From positions 4,109,001 through 4,173,000 of the forward strand of contig NZ_JARUBM010000002.1 in the NCBI RefSeq assembly GCF_029626175.1: a stretch of 64,000 bases of DNA, written 5' to 3'. Both the position numbers and the translations under genes were made by a program. Of this stretch, positions 8,513-17,359 are shown piece after piece (position 1 is the first letter of the stretch; every line of letters begins with the position of its first letter). Source of the DNA: Micromonospora sp. WMMD1082. Its GTDB lineage: Bacteria > Actinomycetota > Actinomycetes > Mycobacteriales > Micromonosporaceae. The notes beneath the pieces are model-generated. The model saw only the letters and a list, made by a program, of their open reading frames with translations, did not search any database and was not told the DNA's origin.

Positions 8513-9997
8513 GTGACCTCGGCGACGCTGTTGACCCCGGCCAGATCGTCATCGCGACCGAACGACCCCTCGTCATCGGGGCGGTCCATGCGTACCGACC
8601 AGCGGGCCTACGTCCGGATCCTGGTCGTGCTGGACGCCGCCGTCCTGGCCGTGGCGGTCCTCGTCGGGTACGGTGCCCGGTTCGGTGACTCCGCGCCACG
8701 CGACACGGTGCCGTACGTCCTGGTCGCCCCGGCGCTCGTACTGGCCTGGCTGGTCTCGCTGAAGGTCCTTCGCTGCTACGACGACCGGGTGATCGGCTAC
8801 GGCGCGGACGAGTACCGGCGGGTGAGCATGGCCAGTCTGCGGCTGGCCGGCGCCACAGCCATCGCCGGCTACGTCCTCGACGTCGGTGTCTCCCGGGGCT
8901 TCCTGGCGATCTCCTTCGCCGTCGGCACCGTCGGTCTCGAGGTGGCCCGGTTCGCCGCCCGCAAGCGCCTGCACCACGCCCGGTCCCGAGGGACGGGCTG
9001 GTCGCGGCGGGTGCTGGTGGTCGGCGACACCGCCCACGTGCTGGAACTGGTGCACACCCTGCGCCGTGAACCGTACGCCGGCTACCAGGTCGTGGGTGCC
9101 TGCATCCCGGACGCGCTGCTGGCCCCGGTCGCCCAGCGGCTCGGCGACGTGCCGGTGGTCGGCTCGTTCCGGGCCATCCCGGAGGCCGCCGCCGCGATCG
9201 GCGCGGACACGGTCGCCGTCACCGCCTGCGGGGAACTCACCGCCACCCGGCTGCGCCGGCTCGGCTGGCAGCTGGAGGGCACCGGCATCGACCTGGTCCT
9301 GGCGCCGGCGCTGACCGACGTCGCGGGGCCCCGCATCCACACCCGCCCGGTCGCCGGCCTGCCGCTGATCCACGTGGAGGCGCCCGAGTTCCGCGGGGCG
9401 CGCAAACTGGTCAAGGGCCTCGTCGACCGGTCCGTGTCGCTGCTGGCACTGGCCCTGCTGCTGCCGCTGCTGGTGGTCATCTCACTGGCCGTCAGGCTGG
9501 ACAGCCGTGGCCCCGTGCTGTTCCGGCAGACCCGGGTCGGGCAGGGCGGCCGGGAGTTCGGGGTCTTCAAATTCCGCACCATGGTCACCAACGCGGACGC
9601 GCTGCTGGCGGAGCTGGCCGCCCGCAACGAGACCGACGGCCTGATGTTCAAGATGCGGGACGACCCGCGGGTGACCCGCGTCGGCCGGCTGCTGCGCAAG
9701 TGGTCGCTGGACGAACTGCCGCAGCTGGTCAACGTCCTGCTGGGGCAGATGAGCCTGGTCGGCCCCCGGCCACCGCTGCCCTCCGAGGTGGCCCGCTACG
9801 ACGGCGACGTCGCCCGCCGGCTGCTGGTCAAGCCGGGGATGACCGGGCTCTGGCAGGTCAGTGGCCGGTCGGACCTGAGCTGGGAGGACGGCATCCGGCT
9901 CGACCTCTACTACGTGGAGAACTGGTCGCTGGCGGCCGACCTGACGATCCTGTGGAAGACCGTTGGCGCGGTGGTCAACAGCCGGGGCGCGTACTGA
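8513..9997 (+). CDS. Polyprenyl-phosphate sugar-1-phosphate transferase (exopolysaccharide initiation)
   Basis: Membrane enzyme that starts exopolysaccharide assembly by moving a sugar-1-phosphate from a UDP-sugar to undecaprenyl phosphate. The 494-residue protein has four N-terminal TM helices, a central Rossmann-like domain (R-V-L-V-V-G-D-T-A), a fifth membrane segment before residue 330, and the catalytic bacterial sugar transferase domain (PF02397) with K-F-R-T-M, S-L-D-E-L-P-Q-L, G-P-R-P and P-G-M-T-G-L-W-Q. GTG 8513 is preferred because GGGAGGG precedes it; ATG 8588 is an alternative. No other polysaccharide genes are adjacent, so the polymer is unknown. The next gene is convergent and ends 10 bases away. 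Confidence 0.88.
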   Translation: MTSATLLTPARSSSRPNDPSSSGRSMRTDQRAYVRILVVLDAAVLAVAVLVGYGARFGDSAPRDTVPYVLVAPALVLAWLVSLKVLRCYDDRVIGYGADEYRRVSMASLRLAGATAIAGYVLDVGVSRGFLAISFAVGTVGLEVARFAARKRLHHARSRGTGWSRRVLVVGDTAHVLELVHTLRREPYAGYQVVGACIPDALLAPVAQRLGDVPVVGSFRAIPEAAAAIGADTVAVTACGELTATRLRRLGWQLEGTGIDLVLAPALTDVAGPRIHTRPVAGLPLIHVEAPEFRGARKLVKGLVDRSVSLLALALLLPLLVVISLAVRLDSRGPVLFRQTRVGQGGREFGVFKFRTMVTNADALLAELAARNETDGLMFKMRDDPRVTRVGRLLRKWSLDELPQLVNVLLGQMSLVGPRPPLPSEVARYDGDVARRLLVKPGMTGLWQVSGRSDLSWEDGIRLDLYYVENWSLAADLTILWKTVGAVVNSRGAY

Positions 9998-10007
9998 GAG
10001 CCCCGCC

Positions 10008-11135
10008 TCACGGCTGCGGGCCGAGCCAGTCCAGGCAGACCACCACGGCGTCGTCGGTGAGGTCGCCGGCGACGAAGGCCCGTAGGTCGCCGAGGAGGGA
10101 ACGGACCGCATCCAGCGGCGTCAGCGGCGACGTCCGCCGCAACATCCGGTCGAGCGCCGTCTCGCCGTACCGTGCGCTGCGCCCGGTCGCCTCGACCACC
10201 CCGTCGCTGATCATGAACAGCCGGTCGCCGCGCTGGAGCTGGAGGTGCTGCTCGCGGTAGTCCGTCCCCTCGAACATACCGAGCGGGAACTGTGCCTCCA
10301 GCGGCTGCACGCTGACCTCGCCGCCGCGCAGCAGGACGAGTCGGGGCGAGCCGGCGTCGACGGCGGTGAGCAGCCCGCTGCGCAGGTCGAGTTCGAGCAG
10401 CAGCGTGGAGAGGTACTGGTCGCCCCGGTGCAGGTCGTAGATCGCCTGGTCGGCCAGGGCGGCCTGGTCGGCCAGCGGGATGCCGGCCCGGCGGGCGTTG
10501 CGCAGCGCGCAGGTGGCGAGGGTGGTGAGCATCGACGCGGTGACCCCCTCGCCCATCCCGTTGATCGTCGCCAGCCAGACCCGCTCGCCGTCGTCGGACC
10601 AGTCGAAGCTGTCGCCGCGCACCGCGTACGCCGGCTCCAGCTGGCCGGCAAGGCTGAAGGAGGGACGCAGCCGGCTGCGCCCCGGCAGCAGCTCCCACTG
10701 CACCTCGGCGGCGAGGGTGAGCCGGCGGCTGCGCCGGGCGGTGCGGTACACGTCGGTGCCGGCGTCAACGGCGGCCAGCTCGTGGGCCAGTGCGGTGGCG
10801 ATCTCGGCCAGCCCGGCCAGCTGCTCCTCGCCGGTGACCGGCGCCACCCGCAGCACGCCCCGCTGTTCCCCGCGCATGCTCACCGGCAGGTATCCGGTGC
10901 CGTTGGCGTACACCGGGCTCTGGTGGTCGAAGCAGCGCCAGGCAGGGTGCCCCGGTGCCGTCACCTCCTCCCCGCCGGTGAGCGGGATCAGCGCCGCCAG
11001 CCGGTAGTCGACCTGGAGGAGCTCGGTGTCGGTGATGCCGTACTCCCGCTCCAGCAACGCACCGACCCGCGTGGTGAGGAGATCCACGGGGGCCGCGGTG
11101 ACGGCGGCACGCGCCCGGTCGACCGGCTCGCTCAT
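10008..11135 (-). CDS. PP2C-type (SpoIIE family) serine phosphatase
   Basis: Predicted cytosolic phosphatase of 375 residues: an N-terminal GAF-like region (about 1-130) and a SpoIIE/PP2C domain (about 145-372). Recognisable motifs are E-V-Q-W-E-L-L-P, R-G-D-S-F-D-W, S-D-G-V-V-E-A and T-D-D-A-V-V-V. Where most relatives have G-D-x-x-G-H-G, this one reads I-N-G-M-G-E-G, so a usual metal-binding Asp is Asn. Such enzymes normally dephosphorylate anti-sigma-factor antagonists; no such partner is nearby. ATG 11135 has an AAGGAGA site. The MarR-like gene is divergent, with under 100 bases between, so the two may share regulation. Confidence 0.85.
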   Translation of the reverse strand: MSEPVDRARAAVTAAPVDLLTTRVGALLEREYGITDTELLQVDYRLAALIPLTGGEEVTAPGHPAWRCFDHQSPVYANGTGYLPVSMRGEQRGVLRVAPVTGEEQLAGLAEIATALAHELAAVDAGTDVYRTARRSRRLTLAAEVQWELLPGRSRLRPSFSLAGQLEPAYAVRGDSFDWSDDGERVWLATINGMGEGVTASMLTTLATCALRNARRAGIPLADQAALADQAIYDLHRGDQYLSTLLLELDLRSGLLTAVDAGSPRLVLLRGGEVSVQPLEAQFPLGMFEGTDYREQHLQLQRGDRLFMISDGVVEATGRSARYGETALDRMLRRTSPLTPLDAVRSLLGDLRAFVAGDLTDDAVVVCLDWLGPQP

Positions 11136-11228
11136 GGGTCTCTCCTTGATCACAAGCCCATCCACCGACAGAATCGGAGTACGCTCAGGCCCACCATGGC
11201 GGAACTGCATGGTCCACCGGGACCTGAG

Positions 11229-11783
11229 ATGAGTATGGCTGCCGAGCTGGATGTCGCAGCAGCCGCCCTGCTGACCGTCTGGGACGGTGCGCGGGAGCGG
11301 ACGGCCAACCGTATCTCCACGGCCCAGCTTCGCGCCGTCATGCTCGTCGAGCGGCAGGACGGGATCAACCTTCGCCGCCTCGCCGGCGGCCTGGACATGC
11401 TGCTCTCCTCGGCCAGCCGGCTCTGCGACCGGCTGGTCGCCGCCGGGATGCTGGAGCGGGAGCCGGGTCGCGCCGACCGTCGGGAGATCTCGCTGCATCT
11501 GACCGCCGAGGCCCGTCGACTGCTGGCCGAGCTGCGCGAGGATCGCCGCCGGCACCTGGCGGCGATCCTGGCCGACATGACCCCCGAGGCCCGCCAGGCG
11601 CTGCTGCGCGGGCTGCGGGAGTTCGACGAGGCGGCCCGGGCGCGGGTGGTCCGGCCGGTGTCGTCGCTGGTTCCCCAGCCGGAGCAGCCGCGCGCGGAGC
11701 AGTTGCCGGAGGCCCGGGGCGCCACCGAACCGTCGCCGCGTGGCTGGTCGGCGGGGGATGCCTCCGTCTTCCGGACGGCCTGA
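11229..11783 (+). CDS. MarR-family transcriptional regulator
   Basis: A winged-helix DNA-binding protein of the MarR family. Helix-turn-helix region I-N-L-R-R-L-A-G-G-L-D-M and S-R-L-C-D-R-L, then the wing with R-A-D-R-R-E-I; a long C-terminal helix follows and a Pro/Gln-rich tail. ATG 11229 is used; ATG 11196 in the same frame would add eleven residues. It is divergent from the SpoIIE-type phosphatase gene, so it may regulate that gene and itself (inference). The inducing signal is unknown. Confidence 0.82.
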   Translation: MSMAAELDVAAAALLTVWDGARERTANRISTAQLRAVMLVERQDGINLRRLAGGLDMLLSSASRLCDRLVAAGMLEREPGRADRREISLHLTAEARRLLAELREDRRRHLAAILADMTPEARQALLRGLREFDEAARARVVRPVSSLVPQPEQPRAEQLPEARGATEPSPRGWSAGDASVFRTA

Positions 11784-11831
11784 CCGGCGGTGCCTGCCCG
11801 GCGGTGCCTGACCGGACGGGCCGGCAAGGCC

Positions 11832-13064
11832 CTATAGCCGGGCCAGCCAGCCGCCGGGGCGCGCGATGATCCGGCGTACCACCGAACCGGCCGCGCCGAC
11901 CGCGGCGGCGGTGCCGCCAAGGGTGGCCGGTCGGACGGTGACCGGCGACCAGGCCGCGGTGAGCACCCGGCGCTCGATCTCGGCGAGCACCGGCGGCCGG
12001 AGCCAGCCGGTGAGCGGGGCGTAGCCACCGCCGAGCACCACCGTGTCGAGATCCAACAGGTTGACCACGCTGGCCACGGTGACCCCGATCGCCGTGCCCG
12101 CCTGCGCCAGGGCGCGCAGCACGGTGGGTTGCCCGGCCTCGGCGAGCTGGGCCAGCCGGGTCGGCCCCGTGTCGGCCGGCAGGTCGGCTCCCACCAGGCC
12201 GGCGGCGGACAGGATCGCCTCCTGGCCGGCGTAGAGTTCCAGGCAGCCGCGGCCGCCACAGCGGCAGGCCGGCCCGTCCGGGCGGACCGGGATGTGCCCG
12301 ATCTCGCCGCTCCAGCCGCGGGCGCCCCGGAACAGCGCACCGTCGAGGACGATCCCGGCGCCGATGCCGACCTCGCCGGAGATGTGCAGGAAACTGCCCG
12401 GCCCGCCGCCGGCGTGCAACTCGCCGAGCGCGGCGAGGTTCGCCTCGTTCTCCACCACCAGGGCCGGCACGTCGCCCACCGTCTCGGTCAGCGGCGGATG
12501 AGCGGCCAGCAGCTCCGGCACGGGCACGTCCCGCCAGCCGAGGTTGGGTGCGAGGCGGACCCGGCCGGCGCCGTCGACCAGCCCGGGCACCCCCAGGGCG
12601 GCGCCGGCCAGGGTGAGGCCCTGTGCCTCGACGTCGGCGCGGGCGTGGGCGGCGAGTTCGGCGAGCCGGCCGAGCGCGTCGACCGGGGAGACCGGGCGCA
12701 GGTCTGCGCGGCGCACCGTGTGGTGACGGACCTCACCGGCGAGGTCGACGACGCACGCGGCAAGGTAGTCGACGTTGACCTCCAGCCCCAGCCCGGCGGG
12801 GCCGTCGTGGGCCAGCATCAGGCCGCGCGCCGGGCGGCCGGCGCCGGCGCGGGGCGTCGGGTCCGCCTCGGTGACCAGCCGGCCGGCGACGAGATCCTCC
12901 ACCACGGCCGAGACGGTGGCCCGGGTCAGGCCGGTCTCGGCGGCCAGCGCGGCCCGGGACGGCGGGCTGGGGGCGGCGGCGATCCGGCCGAGCACGAGGG
13001 CGAGATTCAGCTCGCGCAGGCTGCCCTGCCGCACCGCACCGGCGGGGGCTGCGGGTGCGTTCAC
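11832..13064 (-). CDS. ROK-family repressor, probable xylose regulator (XylR-like)
   Basis: A winged-helix N-terminal domain (S-R-A-A-L-A-A-E-T-G-L-T-R-A-T-V) fused to a ROK sugar-kinase-like domain. The ROK zinc-site motif C-R-C-G-G-R-G-C-L-E is intact. ROK repressors of this design bind a sugar and release operator DNA. Divergence from xylA, with an operator-like inverted repeat between them, makes xylose the likely inducer (inference). Start is uncertain: GTG 13064 is used, but AAGGG touches it without normal spacing; ATG 13091 lies inside the xylA promoter region and would add nine residues. Confidence 0.85.
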   Translation of the reverse strand: MNAPAAPAGAVRQGSLRELNLALVLGRIAAAPSPPSRAALAAETGLTRATVSAVVEDLVAGRLVTEADPTPRAGAGRPARGLMLAHDGPAGLGLEVNVDYLAACVVDLAGEVRHHTVRRADLRPVSPVDALGRLAELAAHARADVEAQGLTLAGAALGVPGLVDGAGRVRLAPNLGWRDVPVPELLAAHPPLTETVGDVPALVVENEANLAALGELHAGGGPGSFLHISGEVGIGAGIVLDGALFRGARGWSGEIGHIPVRPDGPACRCGGRGCLELYAGQEAILSAAGLVGADLPADTGPTRLAQLAEAGQPTVLRALAQAGTAIGVTVASVVNLLDLDTVVLGGGYAPLTGWLRPPVLAEIERRVLTAAWSPVTVRPATLGGTAAAVGAAGSVVRRIIARPGGWLARL

Positions 13065-13067
13065 CCC

Positions 13068-13096
13068 TTGACAATGCCACACTGTGGTCATTTAAT
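13068..13096 (+). promoter_or_regulatory. Consensus-like promoter of xylAB
   Basis: A -35 hexamer TTGACA (13068-13073), a 17-base spacer and a -10 hexamer TTTAAT (13091-13096), one mismatch from TATAAT. Such a close match is unusual in this GC-rich window. It points towards xylA, whose ATG lies 45 bases downstream. Confidence 0.75.
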
Positions 13097-13113
13097 TCAA
13101 CCACTGAACAAAT
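13090..13113. promoter_or_regulatory. Probable ROK-repressor operator over the xylA start site
   Basis: An AT-rich inverted repeat with core TTCA-N5-TGAA at 13097-13109 and flanks ATTTAA/CAAAT. It overlaps the -10 box and the expected transcription start of xylA, so a bound repressor would block initiation. The adjacent ROK regulator is the obvious candidate protein (inference). Confidence 0.6.
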
Positions 13114-13140
13114 AGCGGACGACACCACCGGAGGTCTGCC

Positions 13141-14328
13141 ATGGCACCCCGTCCCACCCCTGCCGACAAGTTCTCCTTCGGGCTCTGGACGGTCGGCTGG
13201 CCGGGCCGAGACCCGTTCGGCCACGCCACCCGGGCCCCGCTGGACCCGGTCGAGGCGGTGCACCGGCTCGCCGAGCTGGGCGCGTACGGCGTCACCTTCC
13301 ACGACGACGACCTGGTCCCCTTCGGCGCGGACACCGCCACCCGGGACGCCCAGATCGTTCGGTTCCGCAAGGCGCTCGACGAGACCGGCCTGGTGGTGCC
13401 GATGGTCACCACCGACCTGTTCCAGCAGCCGGTCTTCAAGGACGGCGGCTTCACCAGCAACGACCGCGACGTGCGGCGGTACGCGCTGCGCAAGGTGCTG
13501 CGCAACATCGACCTCGCCGCCGAGCTGGGTGCCCGGACCTTCGTCATGTGGGGCGGCCGGGAGGGCGGCGAGTACGACGTGGCCAAGGACGTCCAGGCCG
13601 CGCTGGAGCGCTACCGCGAGGCGGTCGACCTGCTCTGCCAGTACGTCGTCGACCGTGGCTACGACCTGCGCTTCGCGCTGGAGCCGAAGCCCAACGAGCC
13701 GCGCGGCGACATCCTGCTGCCCACCGTCGGGCACGCCCTGGCGTTCATCTCCACCCTGGCCCACCCCGACCGGGTCGGGGTCAACCCGGAGGTCGGCCAC
13801 GAGCAGATGGCCGGGCTGAACTTCGTTCACGGCATCGCCCAGGCGCTCTGGCAGGGCAAGCTGTTCCACATCGACCTCAACGGTCAGCGTGGCATCAAGT
13901 ACGACCAGGACCTGGTCTTCGGCCACGGCGACCTGCTCAACGCGTTCGCCCTGGTCGACCTGCTGGAGCACGGTGGCCCGGCCGGTGGTCCCGCGTACGA
14001 CGGGCCGCGGCACTTCGACTACAAGCCCTCCCGCACGGAGGACATCGACGGGGTCTGGGCCTCGGCGGCGGCGAACATGAGCACGTACCTCCTGCTCAAG
14101 GAGCGGGCCGCGGCCTTCCGGGCCGACCCGGAGGTGGCCGAGGCGCTGGCCGGGAGCAAGGTCACCGAGCTGGCCGTGCCGACCCTCGGCGACGGCGAGG
14201 GCTACGCCGAACTGCTCGCCGACACCGCCGCCTTCGAGCAGTTCGACGTCGAGGCGACCGGTGCCCGTGGCTTCGGCTTCGTCCGGCTGAACCAGCTCGC
14301 CGTCGAGCACGTGCTCGGCGCCCGCTGA
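13141..14328 (+). CDS. xylA: Xylose isomerase
   Basis: Converts D-xylose to D-xylulose in the cytosol, first step of the isomerase pathway. The 395-residue length fits the class I (actinobacterial) enzyme. Visible signatures are the catalytic His loop [11 protein letters not shown], the metal-site segment [11 protein letters not shown], the His/Glu segment V-G-H-E-Q-M-A-G and the Asp cluster K-Y-D-Q-D-L. ATG 13141 follows a GGAGG site. xylB starts 11 bases after its stop and completes the pathway, and transcription comes from the strong promoter upstream. Confidence 0.97.
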   Translation: MAPRPTPADKFSFGLWTVGWPGRDPFGHATRAPLDPVEAVHRLAELGAYGVTFHDDDLVPFGADTATRDAQIVRFRKALDETGLVVPMVTTDLFQQPVFKDGGFTSNDRDVRRYALRKVLRNIDLAAELGARTFVMWGGREGGEYDVAKDVQAALERYREAVDLLCQYVVDRGYDLRFALEPKPNEPRGDILLPTVGHALAFISTLAHPDRVGVNPEVGHEQMAGLNFVHGIAQALWQGKLFHIDLNGQRGIKYDQDLVFGHGDLLNAFALVDLLEHGGPAGGPAYDGPRHFDYKPSRTEDIDGVWASAAANMSTYLLLKERAAAFRADPEVAEALAGSKVTELAVPTLGDGEGYAELLADTAAFEQFDVEATGARGFGFVRLNQLAVEHVLGAR

Positions 14329-14338
14329 GGCGGCCGGC

Positions 14339-15784
14339 ATGCCGCTCGTCGCCGGAGTGGACTCCTCCACTCAGTCCTGCAAGGTGGTCGTCCGGGACGC
14401 GGAGACCGGTGCTCTGGTCCGGCAGGGCCGGGCACCGCACCCGGACGGCACCGAGGTCGACCCCTCGGCCTGGTGGTCCGCCCTCCAGACGGCGATCGAC
14501 GCCGCGGGCGGGCTGGCCGACGTCGCCGCGGTCTCCGTGGCGGGCCAGCAGCACGGCATGGTCTGCCTCGACGAGGCCGGGCAGGTGGTCCGGCCGGCGC
14601 TGCTGTGGAACGACACCCGGTCCGCCCCGGCGGCGGCCGAGCTGATCGAGGAGGCCGGCGACGGGCAGGCCGGGCGCCAGTTCTGGGCCGACGCGGTCGG
14701 CAGCGTGCCGGTGGCCAGCTTCACCGTCACCAAGCTGCGCTGGCTGGCCCGGCACGAGCCGGCGAACGCCGACCGGGTAGCGGCGGTCTGCCTGCCGCAC
14801 GACTGGCTGACCTGGCGGTTGGCGGGCGCGCCCGGGCTGGACGCGCTGCGTACCGACCGCAGCGACGCCAGTGGCACCGGCTACTGGTCCCCGGCCACCG
14901 GGAAGTACCGCCCGGACCTGCTGGAACGGGCGCTCGGCCGGGTGGTGCGGGTGCCGGCCGTGCTCGACGCCGCCGAGGCGGCCGGCCACCTCGACCCGGC
15001 GGCTCTCGCGGCCGCCGCCGGCCCCGCGATACTCGGCCCCGGTGCCGGCGACAACGCCGCCGCCGGCTTCGGGGTCGGTGCGCGCCCCGGCGACGTGGTG
15101 GTGTCGATCGGCACCTCCGGCACCGTCTTCAGCGTCGCGGACACCCCGGCGGCCGACCCGAGCGGCATCGTCGCCGGCTTCGCCGACGTGACCGGCCGGT
15201 TCCTGCCGCTGGTCTGCACGCTCAACGCGGCCCGGGTGCTGGACGCCGCGGCCGCGATGCTGGGGGTGAGCCTGGACGAGCTGGCCGAGCTGGCGCTCTC
15301 CGCGCCGCCCGGAGCCGACGGGCTGGTCCTGGTGCCGTACCTGGAGGGCGAGCGCACGCCGAACCGGCCGCTGGCCACCGGCGCGGTGCACGGGCTGACC
15401 CTGGGCACCTCGACCCCGGCACACCTGGCCCGGGCGGCCGTGGAGGGCATGCTCTGCGCGCTCGCCGACGGGCTCGACGCGCTGGCCGCCCAGGGCGCGA
15501 CCGTCCGGCGGGTGATCCTGGTCGGTGGCGGGGCCCGCTCCGCCGCCGTACGCCGGATCGCCGCGCAGGTCTTCGGCAGCCCGGTGGTCGTCCCGCCGCC
15601 CGGCGAGTACGTCGCCGACGGCGCCGCCCGCCAGGCCGCCTGGTTGGCCCTCGGCGGGGCGGAGCCGCCGTCGTGGACGCCCTCCGGCACCGAGGAGTAC
15701 GCTGCCGAGCCGGTCCCCGCCATCCGGGAGCGCTACGCCGAGGCCCGGGAACGCCACCTCGACCGGCTCACCACGCAGGAGTGA
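14339..15784 (+). CDS. xylB: Xylulokinase
   Basis: FGGY-family sugar kinase that phosphorylates D-xylulose to xylulose 5-phosphate, feeding the pentose phosphate pathway. It opens with the phosphate-binding motif [10 protein letters not shown] and has the substrate motif G-Q-Q-H-G-M, the Asp region R-S-D-A-S-G-T, the hinge I-G-T-S-G-T-V and the adenosine-site run L-V-G-G-G-A-R-S. At 481 residues it has normal length. It follows xylA with an 11-base gap and is ended by a hairpin terminator at 15789-15827. Confidence 0.95.
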   Translation: MPLVAGVDSSTQSCKVVVRDAETGALVRQGRAPHPDGTEVDPSAWWSALQTAIDAAGGLADVAAVSVAGQQHGMVCLDEAGQVVRPALLWNDTRSAPAAAELIEEAGDGQAGRQFWADAVGSVPVASFTVTKLRWLARHEPANADRVAAVCLPHDWLTWRLAGAPGLDALRTDRSDASGTGYWSPATGKYRPDLLERALGRVVRVPAVLDAAEAAGHLDPAALAAAAGPAILGPGAGDNAAAGFGVGARPGDVVVSIGTSGTVFSVADTPAADPSGIVAGFADVTGRFLPLVCTLNAARVLDAAAAMLGVSLDELAELALSAPPGADGLVLVPYLEGERTPNRPLATGAVHGLTLGTSTPAHLARAAVEGMLCALADGLDALAAQGATVRRVILVGGGARSAAVRRIAAQVFGSPVVVPPPGEYVADGAARQAAWLALGGAEPPSWTPSGTEEYAAEPVPAIRERYAEARERHLDRLTTQE

Positions 15785-15788
15785 CCGT

Positions 15789-15827
15789 CGCCCCCGCGTC
15801 CGCGCGTGCTCGTCGGACGCGGGGGCG
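15789..15827 (+). terminator. Hairpin terminator after xylAB
   Basis: Perfect 14-base arms at 15789-15802 and 15814-15827 with an 11-base loop, five bases after the xylB stop. There is no T-run, as is common for actinobacterial hairpins. Confidence 0.7.
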
Positions 15828-15880
15828 GGTCGGCCGGCCCCGGTGATCGGCTCGTTATCTGACCCTGGTTGGCTGCCGGC

Positions 15881-17305
15881 ATGACCTTGACCAGCAGTAG
15901 GCCCGCGCGTGCGTGGGGCGGGGGCGCGACGCACCGGTTCTACAGCGTCGTGGTCTTCGTCCTGCTCGCCTCGCTGGACAACGTGGCGATCGGTCTGGTG
16001 CCGCCGCTGTACGGCGCGATCGCCGAGTCCTTCGAGGTGCCGCAGCGGCTGCTCGGCCTGGTCACCGCGGTCAGCTTCCTGGTCAGCGCGGTGGCCGCGG
16101 TCGGCTGGGCGTACTTCGGCGACCGTACCAACCGCAAGCCGCTGCTCATGATCGGCACGCTGCTCTGGGCGGCCGGCACGGGCGGCAGCGGGCTGGCCGG
16201 GGACTACCCCACGTTCCTGGCCGCGCAGCTGCTCGCCGCGGTGGGACTCGGCGCGGTCGGGTCGGTCGGCTTCTCGGTCGTCACCGACCTGATCTCGCCC
16301 CGCCGCCGGGGGCTGGTGATGAGCTTCTGGGGGCTCTCCCAGGGCGCCGGCACGCTGGCCGGCACCCTGGTCGGCGGGTTGCTCGGCGCGGCCGACTGGC
16401 GCCGGCCGTTCCTGGTGCTCACCGTCGTCGGAGTGGCCGCCACGGCGGCCTACCTGTTCACGTACGACATCCGGCGGGGCCAGAGCGAGCCGGAACTGGC
16501 CGGCGCGCTCGCCGGCGGCGCCGAGTACGACTACCGGATCAGTCGGACGGACCTGCCCGTCATCCTGGGCCGGCGGACCAACCGCTGGCTCGTCCTGCAG
16601 GGCCTCACCGCGCAGGCCGCCTTCGGTTCGCTGGTCTGGCTGCCGTGGCTGTTCACCGAGCGGGCGCAGGCCCAGGGATACTCGCTGGCGACCGCGATCG
16701 TGGTGGGCAGCGTCTTCGCCACGCTGTTCCAGCTCGGCGGGGTGCTCTCCATCGTGGGTGGGCTGATCGGCGACGCCCTGCAACGGCGTACGCCCTCCGG
16801 GCGGGCCCTGGTCGCGGCGGTCGGCATCCTCGCCGCGCTCCCGTTCTACCTGGTGTTGTTCTTCGTGCCGATCCGCATCGACGTGCCCGACGGCGCCGGC
16901 ACCGGCGCGATCGTCCGGGCGGTGCTGGGCAGCGTGGTCAGCGAGCCGACGGTCGGGCTGAGCCTGCTCGCCGCGCTGCTCGCGCTGGCGCTGACCTCGG
17001 CGAACTCGCCAAACTGGTTCGCGCTGATCGCCGACGCGAACCCGCCCGAGCACCGGGGCACGGTCTACAGCCTCGGCAACCTGGTCAACGGCGTGGGCCG
17101 GGCGGCCGGCAACGGCCTGGTCGGGGTGGCCTTCCACGCGCTGCGGGTGGCCTTCCCGCCACCGCTGAACTACGCCGTCGGGCTGGCCGCGTTCCAGCTC
17201 TTCTTCATCCCCACCGGCGTCATGTACCTGCTCGCCGCCCGCACCTCACCCAAGGACATCGCCGACGTCCAGCACCTCCTGCACACCCGCGCCGAGAAGC
17301 TGTAA
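15881..17305 (+). CDS. MFS transporter
   Basis: Major facilitator permease, 474 residues with about twelve hydrophobic segments. Motif A-like loops occur after TM2 (Y-F-G-D-R-T-N-R-K-P) and in the second half (G-D-A-L-Q-R-R). A long charged loop between TM6 and TM7 (around residues 200-225) is normal for the family. Its position behind xylAB suggests a sugar-related role, but a terminator separates them and the motifs do not define a substrate. ATG 15881 is used; a TTG 12 bases upstream is less likely. The 3' end meets a hairpin shared with the convergent GH13 gene. Confidence 0.85.
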   Translation: MTLTSSRPARAWGGGATHRFYSVVVFVLLASLDNVAIGLVPPLYGAIAESFEVPQRLLGLVTAVSFLVSAVAAVGWAYFGDRTNRKPLLMIGTLLWAAGTGGSGLAGDYPTFLAAQLLAAVGLGAVGSVGFSVVTDLISPRRRGLVMSFWGLSQGAGTLAGTLVGGLLGAADWRRPFLVLTVVGVAATAAYLFTYDIRRGQSEPELAGALAGGAEYDYRISRTDLPVILGRRTNRWLVLQGLTAQAAFGSLVWLPWLFTERAQAQGYSLATAIVVGSVFATLFQLGGVLSIVGGLIGDALQRRTPSGRALVAAVGILAALPFYLVLFFVPIRIDVPDGAGTGAIVRAVLGSVVSEPTVGLSLLAALLALALTSANSPNWFALIADANPPEHRGTVYSLGNLVNGVGRAAGNGLVGVAFHALRVAFPPPLNYAVGLAAFQLFFIPTGVMYLLAARTSPKDIADVQHLLHTRAEKL

Positions 17306-17348
17306 GGAAGGGCCCCCGCTGAACGCCTGGTGGACAGCAGGGGCCCCT
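17306..17348. terminator. Bidirectional hairpin between convergent genes; copy of a GGAAGGGCCC repeat
   Basis: Arms GGGCCCCCGCTG (17310-17321) and CAGCAGGGGCCC (17335-17346) pair with one mismatch, between the stops of the MFS and GH13 genes. The left end carries GGAAGGGCCC, which recurs in the hairpin at 40099, so it may belong to a dispersed repeat family. Confidence 0.65.
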
Positions 17349-17359
17349 ATCAACCACAC

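Noticed and set aside
14162..17137. Long open frame of 991 codons on the minus strand opposite xylB and the MFS gene
   Set aside because: It is a mirror of third-position GC bias; the plus-strand genes have clear family motifs, and this frame encodes only low-complexity Arg/Gly/Ala/Pro sequence.
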